Assembly (NCBI RefSeq): GCF_018873765.1
Contig: NC_057921.1
Coordinates: forward strand, 25,889,784-25,953,783
Reading direction: 5' to 3'
Length of the DNA stretch: 64,000 nucleotides
Source: Telopea speciosissima
Lineage: Eukaryota > Streptophyta > Magnoliopsida > Proteales > Proteaceae
In this document: positions 45,901 to 55,410 of the stretch, piece by piece
Position numbering within the stretch: position 1 is the first letter of the stretch
Layout of the letters: each line of letters opens with the position of its first letter
The notes under the pieces: generated by a model
Database searches by the model: none
What the model was told of the DNA's origin: nothing
What the model saw: the letters and a program-made list of their open reading frames with translations, nothing else
Made by a program: the position numbers and the translations under genes

Positions 45901-48900
45901 TTCCCCCTTCTACGATAACTTCTAACACTCCCCGTCAAGCTGGAGCATATATGTTAATTATACCCAGCTTGTTACAAATATAATCTACTCTTACACTCCC
46001 CAAAGACTTTGTAAACAAATCAGCAAGTTGCTCCCCAGTTCGAACATGACGAGGAGAGATAATCCCTTGTTGCAGCTTTTCACGAATAAAATGACATTCA
46101 ACCACAATGTGTTTTGTCCTCTCATAAAACACAGGATTAGTAGAGATATAAATGGTAGCCTAATTGTCACACCACAGTAACATAGGAGAATCATCAACAA
46201 ACCCAAGTTCTACCATCAACTGTTTAACCCACATTAGTTCACAAGTGCTATGTGCCATAGCATGATACTCCGACTCTGCACTGGACAGAGCTACAATGGT
46301 CTGTATCTTGCTCTTCTATGAGACAAGATTTCCTCCAACAAACACACAATAACCTAAAGTGGATCTTCGATCAACTGGAGACCCTGTCCAGTCAGCATCA
46401 GTAAAGCCTTCAACCCTCCCATGACCATGATCAGAATACAGGAGACCACAACCTGGAGCTTTCTTGATATAGCACAAAACTCTTATAACTGCATCCCAAT
46501 GAGATGTCCGAGGAGAGGACATAAACTGACTCAGTACACTGACAGGAAAAGAGATATCAGGCCTAGTCACAGTCAAATAGTTGAGTTTCCCTACCAGCCG
46601 CCGATACTTCTCTGGATCATCAAGGATGCCACCACCATCAGCCACTAGTTTCAAATTAGGATCCATAGGAGTATCCAAAGGTTCAGACCCCAGTAACCCT
46701 GTCTCCGAAAGCAAGTCAAGTACATACTTGCGTTGAGAGATCGAAATTCCTTTCCCTGATTGGGCTACCTCAATACCCAAGAAATATTTCAGATGTCCCA
46801 GATCCTTAGTCTGAAATTGTTGTCCCAAATGTGTCTTCAAGCTCTCAATACCTGAAGAATCATCTCCTGTGATAACAATGTCATCTACATACACTACCAA
46901 AAATATCCTCCCTGCATCAGAACACTGGAAGAACACCGAATGATCACTCTCAGATCGAGCCAGTCCACACTGCAACACAACTTCAGTAAACCGGCCAAAC
47001 CATGCCCGTGGTGATTGTTTCAGCCCATACAACGATTTCTTCAGTCGACACACCTTACCCGACTTCCCCTGAGCAACAAAACCAGGAGGTTGCTCCATAT
47101 ATACCTCCTCATGGAGATCACCATATAAGAAGGCATTCTTGACATCCAACTGATACAAAGGCCAATGATGGGTAGCAGCCAAAGAGAGAAATATGCAAAC
47201 CGAAGTAAGTTTTACAACAGGAGAAAAAGTATCTAGATAGTCTATACCATAGACCTGGGCATAGCCCTTAGCAACAAGACGGGCCTTCAACCTAGCCACA
47301 GACCCATTAGGATTAACTTTCACCACAAAGATCCACGGGCAACCAATTGCAGTCTTACCAGAGGGTAAAGAAACAAGGTCCCATGTCTGATTTTCCTGTA
47401 GCGCAGACAATTCCTCAGTCATAGCAGCCCTCCACCCAGGGTCAGACAAGGCTTCGACAACAGACTTAGGAATAGGATGACTCTCAATAGTGGATAGACA
47501 AGCAACAAAATTAGAGGATAAACCAGAATAGGACACAAAGTTAGAGATAGGATGTTGGGTACAACTCCGAACACCCTTACGGACAGCAATAGGAACATCC
47601 AAATCAGAAATAACAGGAGCAAGAGATGAAGGGGAAGTACTTATTGGAGGATCCGGATCTGGAGGCGAAGAAGACGTGGTAAAGGGAGCGAACCGTTTGC
47701 TATATTTGTCAAGGGCTGAAATACGAGTTGTCGGCTTGTCAGAAGAGCGACGATGAAACACAGCAGGTGGCTTAGCAGGAGGTGGCACTGCTAGCAAAGG
47801 ATCCTGCAAGAGAGAAGATTGCTCGACAACATAGAGTGGCAGATCATCGTCCAAAACTGAAGAAGGCAGCAAAGACTCAACAAATGGAGTGGACTCAAAG
47901 AAATTGACATCAGCAGTAACAAAGTATTTCTTCAAATCAAAAGAGTAGCAACGATAACCCTTTTGAGTTTTAGAATACCCCACAAAAAGACATTTAAGAG
48001 CCCTGGGATCCAATTTAGAGCGACCAGGACGATGATCCCGAATAAAACAAACACTCCCAAAAACCAGTGGAGGCAAAGCAAACAAAGGCTGGGAAGGAAA
48101 CAATAAAGAATATGGAATACTCCCACACAAAACCGAAGAAGGTAGACGATTAATAGATAACAGGCTGTCAAAACAGCATCAACCCAAAAAATTTTAGCCA
48201 CTTTCATCTCAAACAAAAGAGAGCGAGTAACCTCCATTAAATGCCTATTTTTCCTTTCGGCCACACCATTTTGTTGTGGTGTGTCCGCACAAGAAGACTG
48301 ATGAATAATGCCATGCTGAACCATAAATGAAGAAAAAGGAGCAGAAAATTATTCTTTAGCATTATCACTACGAAGAACTTTTAACGAAGTTTGAAACTGA
48401 TTCTGAATTTCAAAAACAAAAGCACAAAAAATGGAGAATAACTCAGAATGATTTTTCATTAAATAAATCCAGGTAACTCTGGAATGATCATCAACAAATG
48501 TAACAAAGTAACGAAAGCCTAACTGAGAAACAACCGGGCAAGGGCCCCAAATATCAGAATAAACAAGTGCAAAAGGGTGGGCAGCCCGTTTATTGACTCT
48601 AGGGGGATAACTCACACGATGAAGTTTTCCAAACTGACATGACTCACAATTAAGACTAGACAAAGACTTAAAACGACTATCCAAAATTCGCAAACTCTCC
48701 AATGAAGGATGACCCAAACGACAATGAATCTGATGAGGAAGCGCCACACTCAAACATGTCACAGCTGATGTGTCTTCAAGCAGATACAGCCCCCCAGATT
48801 TCCAACCTCTACCAATCGTCTTCTTCGACTTGAGATCCTGAAATACACAATAGCCAGGGAAAAAAGTGACAGAACAATTATGAGCTTTGGTAAACTTATG

Positions 48901-51900
48901 AACAAATAACAAATTAAAGGAAAGCTTAGGTAAAAAAGAAACAGATGATAAGGATAAAGATGAGGTAGCTTGCACAGTGCCAGTACCCCGAACCTGAGCT
49001 AAGGACCCATCAACTAACACTACATTGGAAGAAGACTCACAAAATGAGGAAAAAATACCTGGAACCCAGTCATGTGATCCAAAGCACCTGAATCAATGGT
49101 CTAGGGACGAGAAGTGGAGGAGAGGCATGCAGTAGCATTACCTGTCTGAACCAGAGTGGCAGCGGAGAACTGAGATGACTGGGAATTCTGAAACTGAGTA
49201 AAGCGCTCATAATCTTCATCAGACATCGTCACAGTCTTACCCTCGGACTTGGAAGAAGAGGAAACACCCGACTCACTGCTGGCTGAGTTAGCAAATTGAG
49301 GTGGCTTACCATACAGTTTCCAACAAAAGCGTTGAATGTGGCCAGGCATGCCACAATGATGACAGGTCCGCACCTGTCCAGAAGTCTCTGAAGCACCAAT
49401 CGTGGGGGCTTTACTAGTACCAGTCCCACGACCCCTACCACCACCACCACCATTACCTGACCCTTCTGTAGGACCACGGTTTGGTGGAAAAGAAGCAAGA
49501 GCAGAATTTTCAGCAGTGGTGGTCTCTTGGCTGCTCTCACAGGAAGCACGTAAAACTCGAGAAAAAGTATCAGAAAGAGTGGTGACCTTATCCCCACCAA
49601 GTATTTGAGACCTCACAGACTCAAACTCCTTACGAAGTCTACCCAAAAATACCATAACAGCCAGCTGTTCTCTCTGATTTTGCATTGCCTATACATCCGA
49701 TGAGAAAGGAAGGACTGAATTGAGCTCCTCATACAAACGTTTGAAGTCAGCAAAATATTGGGTAACATTGAGATTCTTTTGCTCCACTTTATAGAACGCC
49801 TGTGACAAATCATATATACGAGACAGGTTATCTTGTCCAGAGTATAGGACATTCAAATATTCCCATAGGTCCTTAACTGTATCAATATGAGTCACCAAAT
49901 CTGCAATCTGATTTTCCATAGAATTTAACATCTGGCTCAAAATCCTAGCATCAATAGTGTCCCATGTGGTACCTCCATCAGGTTTTGATTTAGTTAAATG
50001 ATCCTGTTGATCACGGCCAATCAAAGCTAATCGAACAACCTTCTTCCATTGCTGGAAATTTGATATGCCTTCTAATTTGCGATCAGTAATACGATGAGAA
50101 GCTGAGATTTCAGCCACGGTAGTCTTGGTTTCAACCATTCTCACAAACCACAGGGACAGTAAATTTACAACAGGTATCAAAATCAAGTGGTTTGTCTTTC
50201 TTATTATGTGAGATATATTATGGTAGAATGAATATAATATTGTGCATTCTCTGATCTGACATGGAAAGTATAAACAGGGTCACCAAATCACATGTCAACC
50301 ATATGAGATGTAATGCAATTAATCAGTTTCAATAGCTTATTCTTTTTTCTTTTTCTTTTTTTTCTATTAGTCATAGATTTTGTTCGTAATGAAAATTCTA
50401 GTTAACAATGTATGCTATGTGAATGTAGATATCACATGTAACATCTTTTCTTATAGTGATAAATCATTTTTTTTTTTTCATATATTTTGACTTATTGTAT
50501 ATTAAGACATCATGTATTGATTCTGGTTGTGGCTGCAAATGTTGCAAATTCTACAGAAAAATGGAACATACAAAGGAAAGAAATTCAATTCTATTTGCCA
50601 TTTCTTTGGGTATCAGGCCAGAGGATCTCTTCCATCAAAGTTTGACTGTGATTATGCCTACGTGAGTATCTCTTTCTATTTGCTTGTTTAAGCTTCCATT
50701 GTTATTTTGTAGTTGTGTTAATAGTTGATTCCATTTCAAAAACCTTTCGTGCAGGTTCTTGGACATGTTTCATATCATCTTCTTGCAGCTGATGCCAATG
50801 GTTATATGGCCACAGTGTCCAATCTCAAGAATCCTATCTCTAAATGGTGTTGTGGAGGTGCTCCATTGACGGTTTGCTCTCTTGGATTCCTTTTTTTTTT
50901 TTTTCATTGTTTAAACTAGTCTATTATCAAGTCAACTGGTCAAATGGCCTGGTTTTATTGATGAAATGATGCTTTTGATTTTGAATTTTCTGGGGGATGG
51001 GGAGGGGGACCCAAATTCTTGCTTGTTTTTATATGGTATTGTGATATTTCAGAGAAAACCATATAACTTCAAGCAACAAGCTATCTCTAACTTTTGTGAC
51101 AAGAATTATGTCCTTTATTAATCTCTTTTTCCATTTATTTAAATAACAATAACTTCTCTCTCATATGAATATTTCAGGAATCCATTTTGATAAATAGCAA
51201 AATGGATTCATTTTTTGATAGATAGCAAGATTGTGACATGCATTACAGAAATTCTTATTGCTCGCTTTAAAATCTTAAGATCTCTCTGGAGATTTTTCTT
51301 TTCAGAAAATACTCTCAAGTGACTATAAATCTTAAAGCCTACCACTCTACATATTTATGACCATAAGTTGGAAACCATCTTCTGTGACTCCTTATTCTTA
51401 AACAAGACCGCATTTTTCCTGGCATTCAAATGAAATCAGAAAAAGAGAACAAGAAATTGCTTCCTACCAGTTTTTTCAATTTCATTAGCAAGGCCTTACC
51501 AGGATTTGCATTTTCCCGATCATAAGGTCCAAACAAGTTCAGACCTAGTCAATTAGGTCAATGATTAGTAATATTTCTTTCACTTCAACTTATTAAATTT
51601 TGAATGATTTCTATTTGCATTATTTATCGAAAGACAAAAATAAAATGTACTTTTTAGAATGGGATACAAAGGATCTTAAAAATTGACTTTTTTAAGTAGA
51701 ATATCATTTGGTTTGCCTTTCCATATCTTCAAGCTTTCTCCCTCTTTCTTTTTCCGGACAATTAAAATTGCATAGTTTGAGTTGCACTCAACCATATGAT
51801 AGTCATGGGATTCTGAAAATATGAGAAATGATTTATGGGTTTAGTGGTATCCCTTCATCTGTATTGTGTGTTAACGATAATTTTTGTACCAGACAATGAT

Positions 51901-53042
51901 GACCGTAAAGAGATTGTTGCATGGACCGACAGTTTCTTCGGTTGGAAAACCATCCATCCATCCAGCTCCTGTGGATTTGAAAGGAAAGCCATATCAGTAA
52001 GAACAAAATATCGAGACATCACTCTAATTTATTATAGTTCAATTCTTTTGACAATATTTTCTTTATATGACAAAACATTGATCATATTAATGGCCTTGTT
52101 TTCCATGGATCAAAAAGGGCATACCCAGTGTGTGAGGCTCCCACCACTGCGGGGTCTTGTGAAGGTCATAATGTATGCAGCCTTACCTCTGCTTTCACAA
52201 AGAGGCTGTTTCCAGAGTCGAACCGTGACCACTTGGCTTCCATGGATCACTGCCATGAATATAACTGACTAAGTCAAATGGTATCCTTTTAAACATAATA
52301 CGATAATGATCCCACTCAGGTGACACGAAGATCTAATCCGGACTCACAGCAGCCTCACGTCCTTTTCCAATTGACAAGTGAACCAGTTTCCAAAGAATGA
52401 AACAAAGATCTTAAAAGGAGGCTTGATAGCTCTGAATTTTTACTTACATTCCTTCTTGCAATTGTATCATCCTTTTCTAGATAGAAAGGCTACTCATTGT
52501 TAATCATATAGGGTGTTTGATAAATAATCCTGAACATCATTGGCTTCAATTGATCTCCCTTATTTTTCTCACCTTTATGACAGTAATTTATTGGTCTCAT
52601 ATTGCTAACCAGGATGCTGATTCATGAAGCTGAAAAGTTATTGATGAACGATCTTTACCGTAATCCAGGACCAATTCAGTTTAAGGGACCAGGTTCTGAT
52701 TCCAAAGCCATTTGTTTGTGTGTAGAAGACCAGGATTACATGGGAAGAATAAAGGAAGTGCAAGCTAATCTAGAAATGGTAACATTCAGCAACCAAGATG
52801 TCCTCTGTGTGACCTTGTTCATTACAGCTCCAGTTTTGCTTTTCTTCTTTTTTCTGGGTTCTTGAGTTCTGATTCTAAACTCCGAGGACAATGCTCTGTT
52901 TGTCTATGTGTTGTAGGTAAAGATGTTGGTGAAACCAGGTTGCTCACAAGAAGTGTTGACAGCCGCCGTGACTACCATGGCCTCAATTGTGAAAATCCTG
53001 TGTCTCATGTCACCCTCTACTAAAGGCGAAGCTCAATCATGA
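33928..53042 (+). CDS. PFP-ALPHA: Pyrophosphate-fructose-6-phosphate 1-phosphotransferase alpha subunit, C-terminal part (11 exons)
   Basis: PFP catalyses reversible phosphorylation of fructose-6-phosphate by pyrophosphate in the cytosol; alpha is the regulatory subunit and beta the catalytic one. Exons: 33928-34008, 34101-34194, 34300-34373, 34933-35043, 37299-37343, 37428-37484, 50557-50661, 50755-50871, 51893-51996, 52613-52778, 52917-53042. All have GT-AG borders and compatible phases, and they join into 359 codons plus TGA. Alpha-type landmarks are [99 protein letters not shown] and [15 protein letters not shown]. Alpha subunits have about 610 residues, so roughly the first 270 are missing. 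Neither the start codon nor the preceding exons are seen down to position 1. They may lie beyond the window or may have been deleted. Every visible exon is open, so recent function is plausible. Confidence 0.9.
34361..34480 (+). repeat. Three 40-bp tandem units spanning a splice donor
   Basis: The units at 34361-34400, 34401-34440 and 34441-34480 are almost identical. Each includes the last coding bases of the exon (TGCTCTTTTACAG) and the donor GTAATT. The middle unit has CAT-GTAATT instead of CAG-GTAATT. The gene therefore carries up to three 5' splice sites in a row. Only use of the first keeps the reading frame, since 40- or 80-bp additions shift it. Confidence 0.85.
36611..36704 (+). repeat. 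Tandem duplication (~47 bp, two copies) in a PFP intron
   Basis: The unit ACCATCTGTGGCATATAT…GCATATATGAT occurs twice in succession. The second copy has two extra bases and one substitution. It has no predicted function. Confidence 0.8.
37595..39585 (-). mobile_element. RTE-type LINE remnant in the PFP giant intron
   Basis: The minus strand of 38890-39580 encodes the C-terminal end of an RTE/BovB-like reverse transcriptase protein: [51 protein letters not shown] and [14 protein letters not shown]. The conserved RTE 3' end, plus-strand CAGCCTTATCCCAACTAAAT and GGGGTCGGCTACATGGATCC, lies at about 37601-37640. Between them a foldback element (37679-38760) interrupts the 3' region. The 5' part of the LINE is lost at the border with Cop-E (39586). 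Confidence 0.8.
37679..38760. mobile_element. ~1.1-kb foldback/MITE-like element in the RTE LINE
   Basis: The ends are CATGGAAGAAGAACTCGCCG and, on the other strand, CATGGTTCGACAACTCGG, an imperfect terminal inverted repeat. Inside, a long inverted repeat pairs about 37915-38045 with about 38285-38415: the AAGCAAATACCCCCTATTTG and CCGAAAATCCAG complements recur. The flanks CTCACAAC (37671-37678) and CTCATGAC (38761-38768) agree in 6 of 8 bases and may be an old 8-bp target duplication. Repeated GCCGAGATCTCGG motifs lie at both ends. No transposase is encoded. Confidence 0.6.
39586..39872 (-). repeat. Cop-E 3' LTR
   Basis: It is 287 bp, followed by the polypurine-tract complement CTCCCCCTCAAG. 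It shares its general layout with the Cop-B LTRs but has clearly diverged from them. Confidence 0.85.
39880..43620 (-). pseudogene. Cop-E pol: integrase, RT and RNase H (broken)
   Basis: From 43620 down: the region after the protease (KVRVADGS), a linker, [11 protein letters not shown], integrase core ([20 protein letters not shown]), [48 protein letters not shown] and RNase H ([33 protein letters not shown]). Compared with Cop-B, about 44 bp is missing near 42885, between the second integrase Asp and the Glu, which shifts the frame. A stop lies just before the YVDD region near 41475, and the RNase H is split by the MITE at 40287-40860. Confidence 0.82.
40287..40860. mobile_element. hAT-like MITE (574 bp) inside Cop-E RNase H
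   Basis: Terminal inverted repeats CATAGTTGTCACGGCGTC and CATAGTTGTCATGGCGTC (18 bp, one mismatch) bound the element. An exact 8-bp target duplication, CCCACAAA, lies at 40279-40286 and 40861-40868. An 8-bp duplication is the hallmark of hAT transposons. The homologous position in Cop-B has no insert, showing the empty site. The interior has repeated CCATGGCG motifs and no transposase. Confidence 0.88.
43623..45554 (+). pseudogene. Cop-E inverted segment: leader, gag and protease start
   Basis: The 5' leader (43630-44360) resembles that of Cop-B read in reverse (GGTTTGAGAGTCGT near the start). Gag begins at the ATG at 44363 ([15 protein letters not shown]…). Capsid motifs are [20 protein letters not shown] and [18 protein letters not shown], and the zinc knuckle [14 protein letters not shown] is intact. 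Two TAG stops (44627-44629 in place of Trp, and 45479-45481 in place of Gln) are single-base G-to-A or C-to-T changes, the pattern left by methylated-cytosine decay. The protease site reads [12 protein letters not shown] with Asn for Asp, as in Cop-B. The segment runs opposite to the rest of its element. Confidence 0.82.
45567..45679 (-). repeat. Cop-E 5' LTR, partial
   Basis: The first ~113 bp match the left LTR (AGTTAGATTTTAGG to GGGTTGTAATC), with small indels. The sequence then changes abruptly to TGAAATAAAATAAG, the edge of the Cop-F LTR. The primer-site complement CTCTGATACCA adjoins it on the left. Confidence 0.8.
45680..45927 (-). repeat. Cop-F 3' LTR
   Basis: It is about 248 bp, TGAAATAAAATAAG…CTTCTAACA. 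The outer border is set by the abrupt end of Cop-E homology and the TG/CA termini. There is no partner LTR to confirm it. Confidence 0.65.
45935..48130 (-). pseudogene. Cop-F pol: integrase tail, RT and RNase H
   Basis: A 604-codon open frame (46316-48130) starts late in the integrase ([20 protein letters not shown]) and covers a polar linker, RT ([34 protein letters not shown], catalytic [11 protein letters not shown]) and the start of RNase H ([15 protein letters not shown]). RNase H continues at 45935-46206 after stops ([25 protein letters not shown]). A stop replaces the residue after [11 protein letters not shown], and another interrupts LLWCDN. The RT part looks complete, but the element as a whole is defective. 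Confidence 0.82.
47932..49100 (-). pseudogene. Cop-F protease-integrase region (frameshifted)
   Basis: Protease site [11 protein letters not shown] (about 49040-49100), then [39 protein letters not shown], integrase core [23 protein letters not shown] and LRSDNAKE. A stop is followed by [15 protein letters not shown] in another stretch. DNAKE for the usual DNGxEY and a stop just after it show decay. Confidence 0.8.
49101..50138 (-). pseudogene. Cop-F gag
   Basis: Gag probably starts at the ATG at 50138 ([14 protein letters not shown]). It shows the UBN2-type capsid ([52 protein letters not shown]) and the zinc knuckle [14 protein letters not shown] with normal CCHC spacing near 49340-49370. 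One TAG (49686-49688) splits it. Confidence 0.82.
50191..50556 (+). other. 3' end of the PFP giant intron
   Basis: AT-rich intron DNA with T tracts ends in the acceptor TTCTACAG (50549-50556) before the exon encoding [19 protein letters not shown]. No element border or repeat is seen. Confidence 0.6.
50557..53042 (+). other. PFP-ALPHA: PFP-alpha exon cluster 2 (five exons after the giant intron)
   Basis: The exons encode 35, 39, 35, 55 and 41 codons to the TGA at 53040-53042 (boundary codons shared). They include [74 protein letters not shown] and [19 protein letters not shown]. Introns of 93, 1021, 616 and 138 bp separate them. The C-terminal tail (…[12 protein letters not shown]) is unlike the sequences I remember, as is usual for this variable end. 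Confidence 0.88.
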
Positions 53043-54405
53043 GCACAATCTCTCCCTGATCATGATGATACTTTAAATAGATGACTTATGGCAAGAGACC
53101 ATCATGAGAAACCGAAATGGACTATGTGCCCATCATTTGTTCTTTGTGCAACAGTAGAGCCAGATGGAAGTTTCCAATACAATCTGTGATTACAAATAAT
53201 TGGCTACTAAGAGAACCAACAAACAAGCTTTTTTAGGTCATTGAGAGAATCCAAGAAACAAGATTTTGTAGATCGGTTCATGGGATGTAATATCATTAAT
53301 AATTTGCAAGACAACTCAGCTTAAACTGTTACTATGAGGCAGGAACTTAATTATTCTGTGTCTTCATCTTTTCCTAGTCTAAGAGATGAACTTTCCATTT
53401 CTCCTCATTTGATATGAAGGGTTAAATGTGCCTGGATCTTCATACAGCTTTGAAAGGCATAAAAAGGACTCATCAATCCCAGATCACTTACTCTTTTGGC
53501 TTATGTGACCTGGGAGAGATCAATCATCCTAGTTAAGGAAATGAATTTCTGGGCATCCTAATTGGACTTCAATGCAGTTGAAATCCAGTATTTGGTTGCT
53601 TGCAAGTTGATTTAGGTGCATTTTCTGTCCTTTTATGAGTTAATTTTTTTATTAAAATTACAAAAAAGGCTTCTGTCAGAACTTGCAAAATATTTCTAGA
53701 AGACAAAATCACAAGCATTCCCTGTTTGTAGCAGATGTGCATTTATTGTTGGGAATCAAGATCACTAATGAAATTTGAGAGTAGATTTTAGCAATCCATA
53801 CCACAGGTATCACTCAAATGGTTTTGAGGTATATCTTATAGAAACCTGAGAGGAGTATAATTATGCAGAAGTTACAAAAGGCATCTGCTGCAATAATTGC
53901 CTTGGTTGACATAGTCCTCTGTAGCCATTGATATAATCTTTACTGCTCAACTCTATAATCATTACTCTCTAGAAATATGATGACTTAATTGGACATCTGC
54001 AGGTTTCTTCCCAAGGACCACAACCTTATATAAATTGGAGCATTCACATTTCATAATGTAAGGCCAAATTCATTGGGCAGCCCTTTTTATCTGTTAACAA
54101 AAAACTACTTCCAGTGGTCATTCAAATTCTAACAAGGAATTAATTAAATTAGATTCCATGTAATGTAAAAGTGCAATCACAGTGCCTGGTGGAACCTGTA
54201 ACCATGATTTTATTGCATTAAAAAATCCCTACTGAATTCTCCCTGGTTTACAAGTAAATGCCATGTTGCTGAGAAGATGTCCTGTGGTTTTTTTTTTTCT
54301 TTTAAATTCGTTTGAATTAAAATGGTAACTGAAAATGCGACAATAACATTTGGCAGAATCATTTGGCTGGCAGGAAAGAATCAACAATATATCTCAAACT
54401 GGCTT
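53043..54405. other. Intergenic region between two convergent genes
   Basis: This holds the 3' UTRs of PFP-alpha (plus) and the BOU-type carrier (minus) and the space between them. No other ORF, RNA gene or repeat border is recognised. T tracts lie at about 53640-53650 and 54290-54300. Confidence 0.5.
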
Positions 54406-55386
54406 TCATCCCAAGCTGGATCTTGTCACCTCATATGCCAAGAAGCAGGCTGCATTCGCTGGAACACTGCGGCTCATTGCAGGCCCAAATCCTTTATACA
54501 ATCCTTTAACTCCCTCAGATGCTAGGATCTTCTTGAAGGCATCAACGGAACCCGAGAACTTTGGATTCTTGAAGTCATCAACTTGAAGAACACTCTTTAT
54601 GACATCAGCTGGATAGACTAAGAGCCACAAAGAGCCTCCTGCTACGCCTCCAGCAACAATTAAAGAGCTTCGACTTAGAGAAGAAGTGTCTTTGCCCCCA
54701 GCAAGGAACTGTTTGAAGGCTTCATAGACACCAAACATCACAGCATTTCCAGGGACTTCACGGCCAAGGGTGGGTACTAGACCTTTGAAGAGGCCCCTTA
54801 CACCCCTTTCTGAGAGAACATGCCTTGCAACATCCATTGGACCTCCATACTTCATTTTCCCAGATGCAGAGACAGAATCTGCCAAAGTACTCTGGGCTTG
54901 CAACCTTCAATATAAAACCAATAGCTAATATGCAAATATGTAGGCTTCAGTAGTTTCCCAAGCACAACAGAGAAAAAAGCAGAATGACACTAACCTGCAC
55001 TTGATCAACTCGGTGGGGCATGCAAGGAAGGACACCGCAACTCCAGCCCCAGCACCACATACAACCTGCTGACTAACTGAAAGAGGAGCACCGGGTTCGG
55101 ACCTCAACAAAGCTTCCATCTGTCCTCGTACAGTGAAAAGGACAGCATTTAATGCTGCCACTGTGGCAAGTGGGGCCCCCATACCTTTGTACAAGCCCCT
55201 TGGGCCTTCAGCTGCAATTGTTTGCTTAACAGCATCCATGGCACCTGAATACTTGGGGAGTTGGCCTGGGGCTGGGGTAGGCTGGCTTTGGAGCTTGACC
55301 TTGATGGTGTCAAAGGGGTGCCCGCATACCAACTGTGCTGCCCCTCCAACGGTCCCAGCAGTTAAGTCCTTAGCTATATCTGCCAT
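54406..55386 (-). CDS. BOU: Mitochondrial carrier of the BOU (A BOUT DE SOUFFLE) type
   Basis: The gene has two coding exons, 55386-54995 and 54904-54406, with a 90-bp GT-AG intron splitting the Arg codon at residue 131. The product is 296 residues, the size of the carrier family. It has three ~100-residue repeats with signatures P24-FDTIK-VK, P124-TELIK and P229-ADVIK, and post-helix motifs GLYKGMGAP, GLFKGLVPT and GLYKGFGPA, which predict six membrane helices in the inner mitochondrial membrane. The family was first described as acylcarnitine-type. In Arabidopsis, BOU is reported as a glutamate transporter needed for photorespiration; I infer the same job here. A strong splice acceptor (T/C tract ending CAG) directly abuts the ATG, suggesting a 5' UTR intron. 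The frame is intact throughout. It is convergent with PFP-alpha. Confidence 0.92.
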
Positions 55387-55410
55387 CTGGAAAGAAAAAA
55401 AAAAAAACAA
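55387..55410 (-). promoter_or_regulatory. Splice acceptor immediately upstream of the BOU start codon
   Basis: On the minus strand a run of T followed by CTTTCCAG ends exactly at the ATG. This implies that the first exon is untranslated and lies at higher coordinates. I could not identify that exon. Confidence 0.5.

Larger units (their letters stand above)
45680..50190 (-). mobile_element. Cop-F: Ty1/copia retrotransposon lacking its 5' LTR
   Basis: This is a different copia lineage from Cop-B and Cop-E, judging by gag ([14 protein letters not shown]) and pol. The 3' LTR occupies 45680-45927 and ends in CTTCTAACA, followed by the polypurine complement CTCCCCGTCAAG. Gag, protease, integrase, RT and RNase H follow in order. 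Upstream of gag, at about 50140-50190, the sequence passes into PFP intron DNA with no primer site and no LTR, so the 5' end has been deleted. It abuts the truncated Cop-E LTR. Confidence 0.85.

Noticed and set aside
33928..53042. PFP beta (catalytic) subunit
   Set aside because: Motifs such as [22 protein letters not shown] and [10 protein letters not shown] belong to alpha; the beta-type variants are not present.
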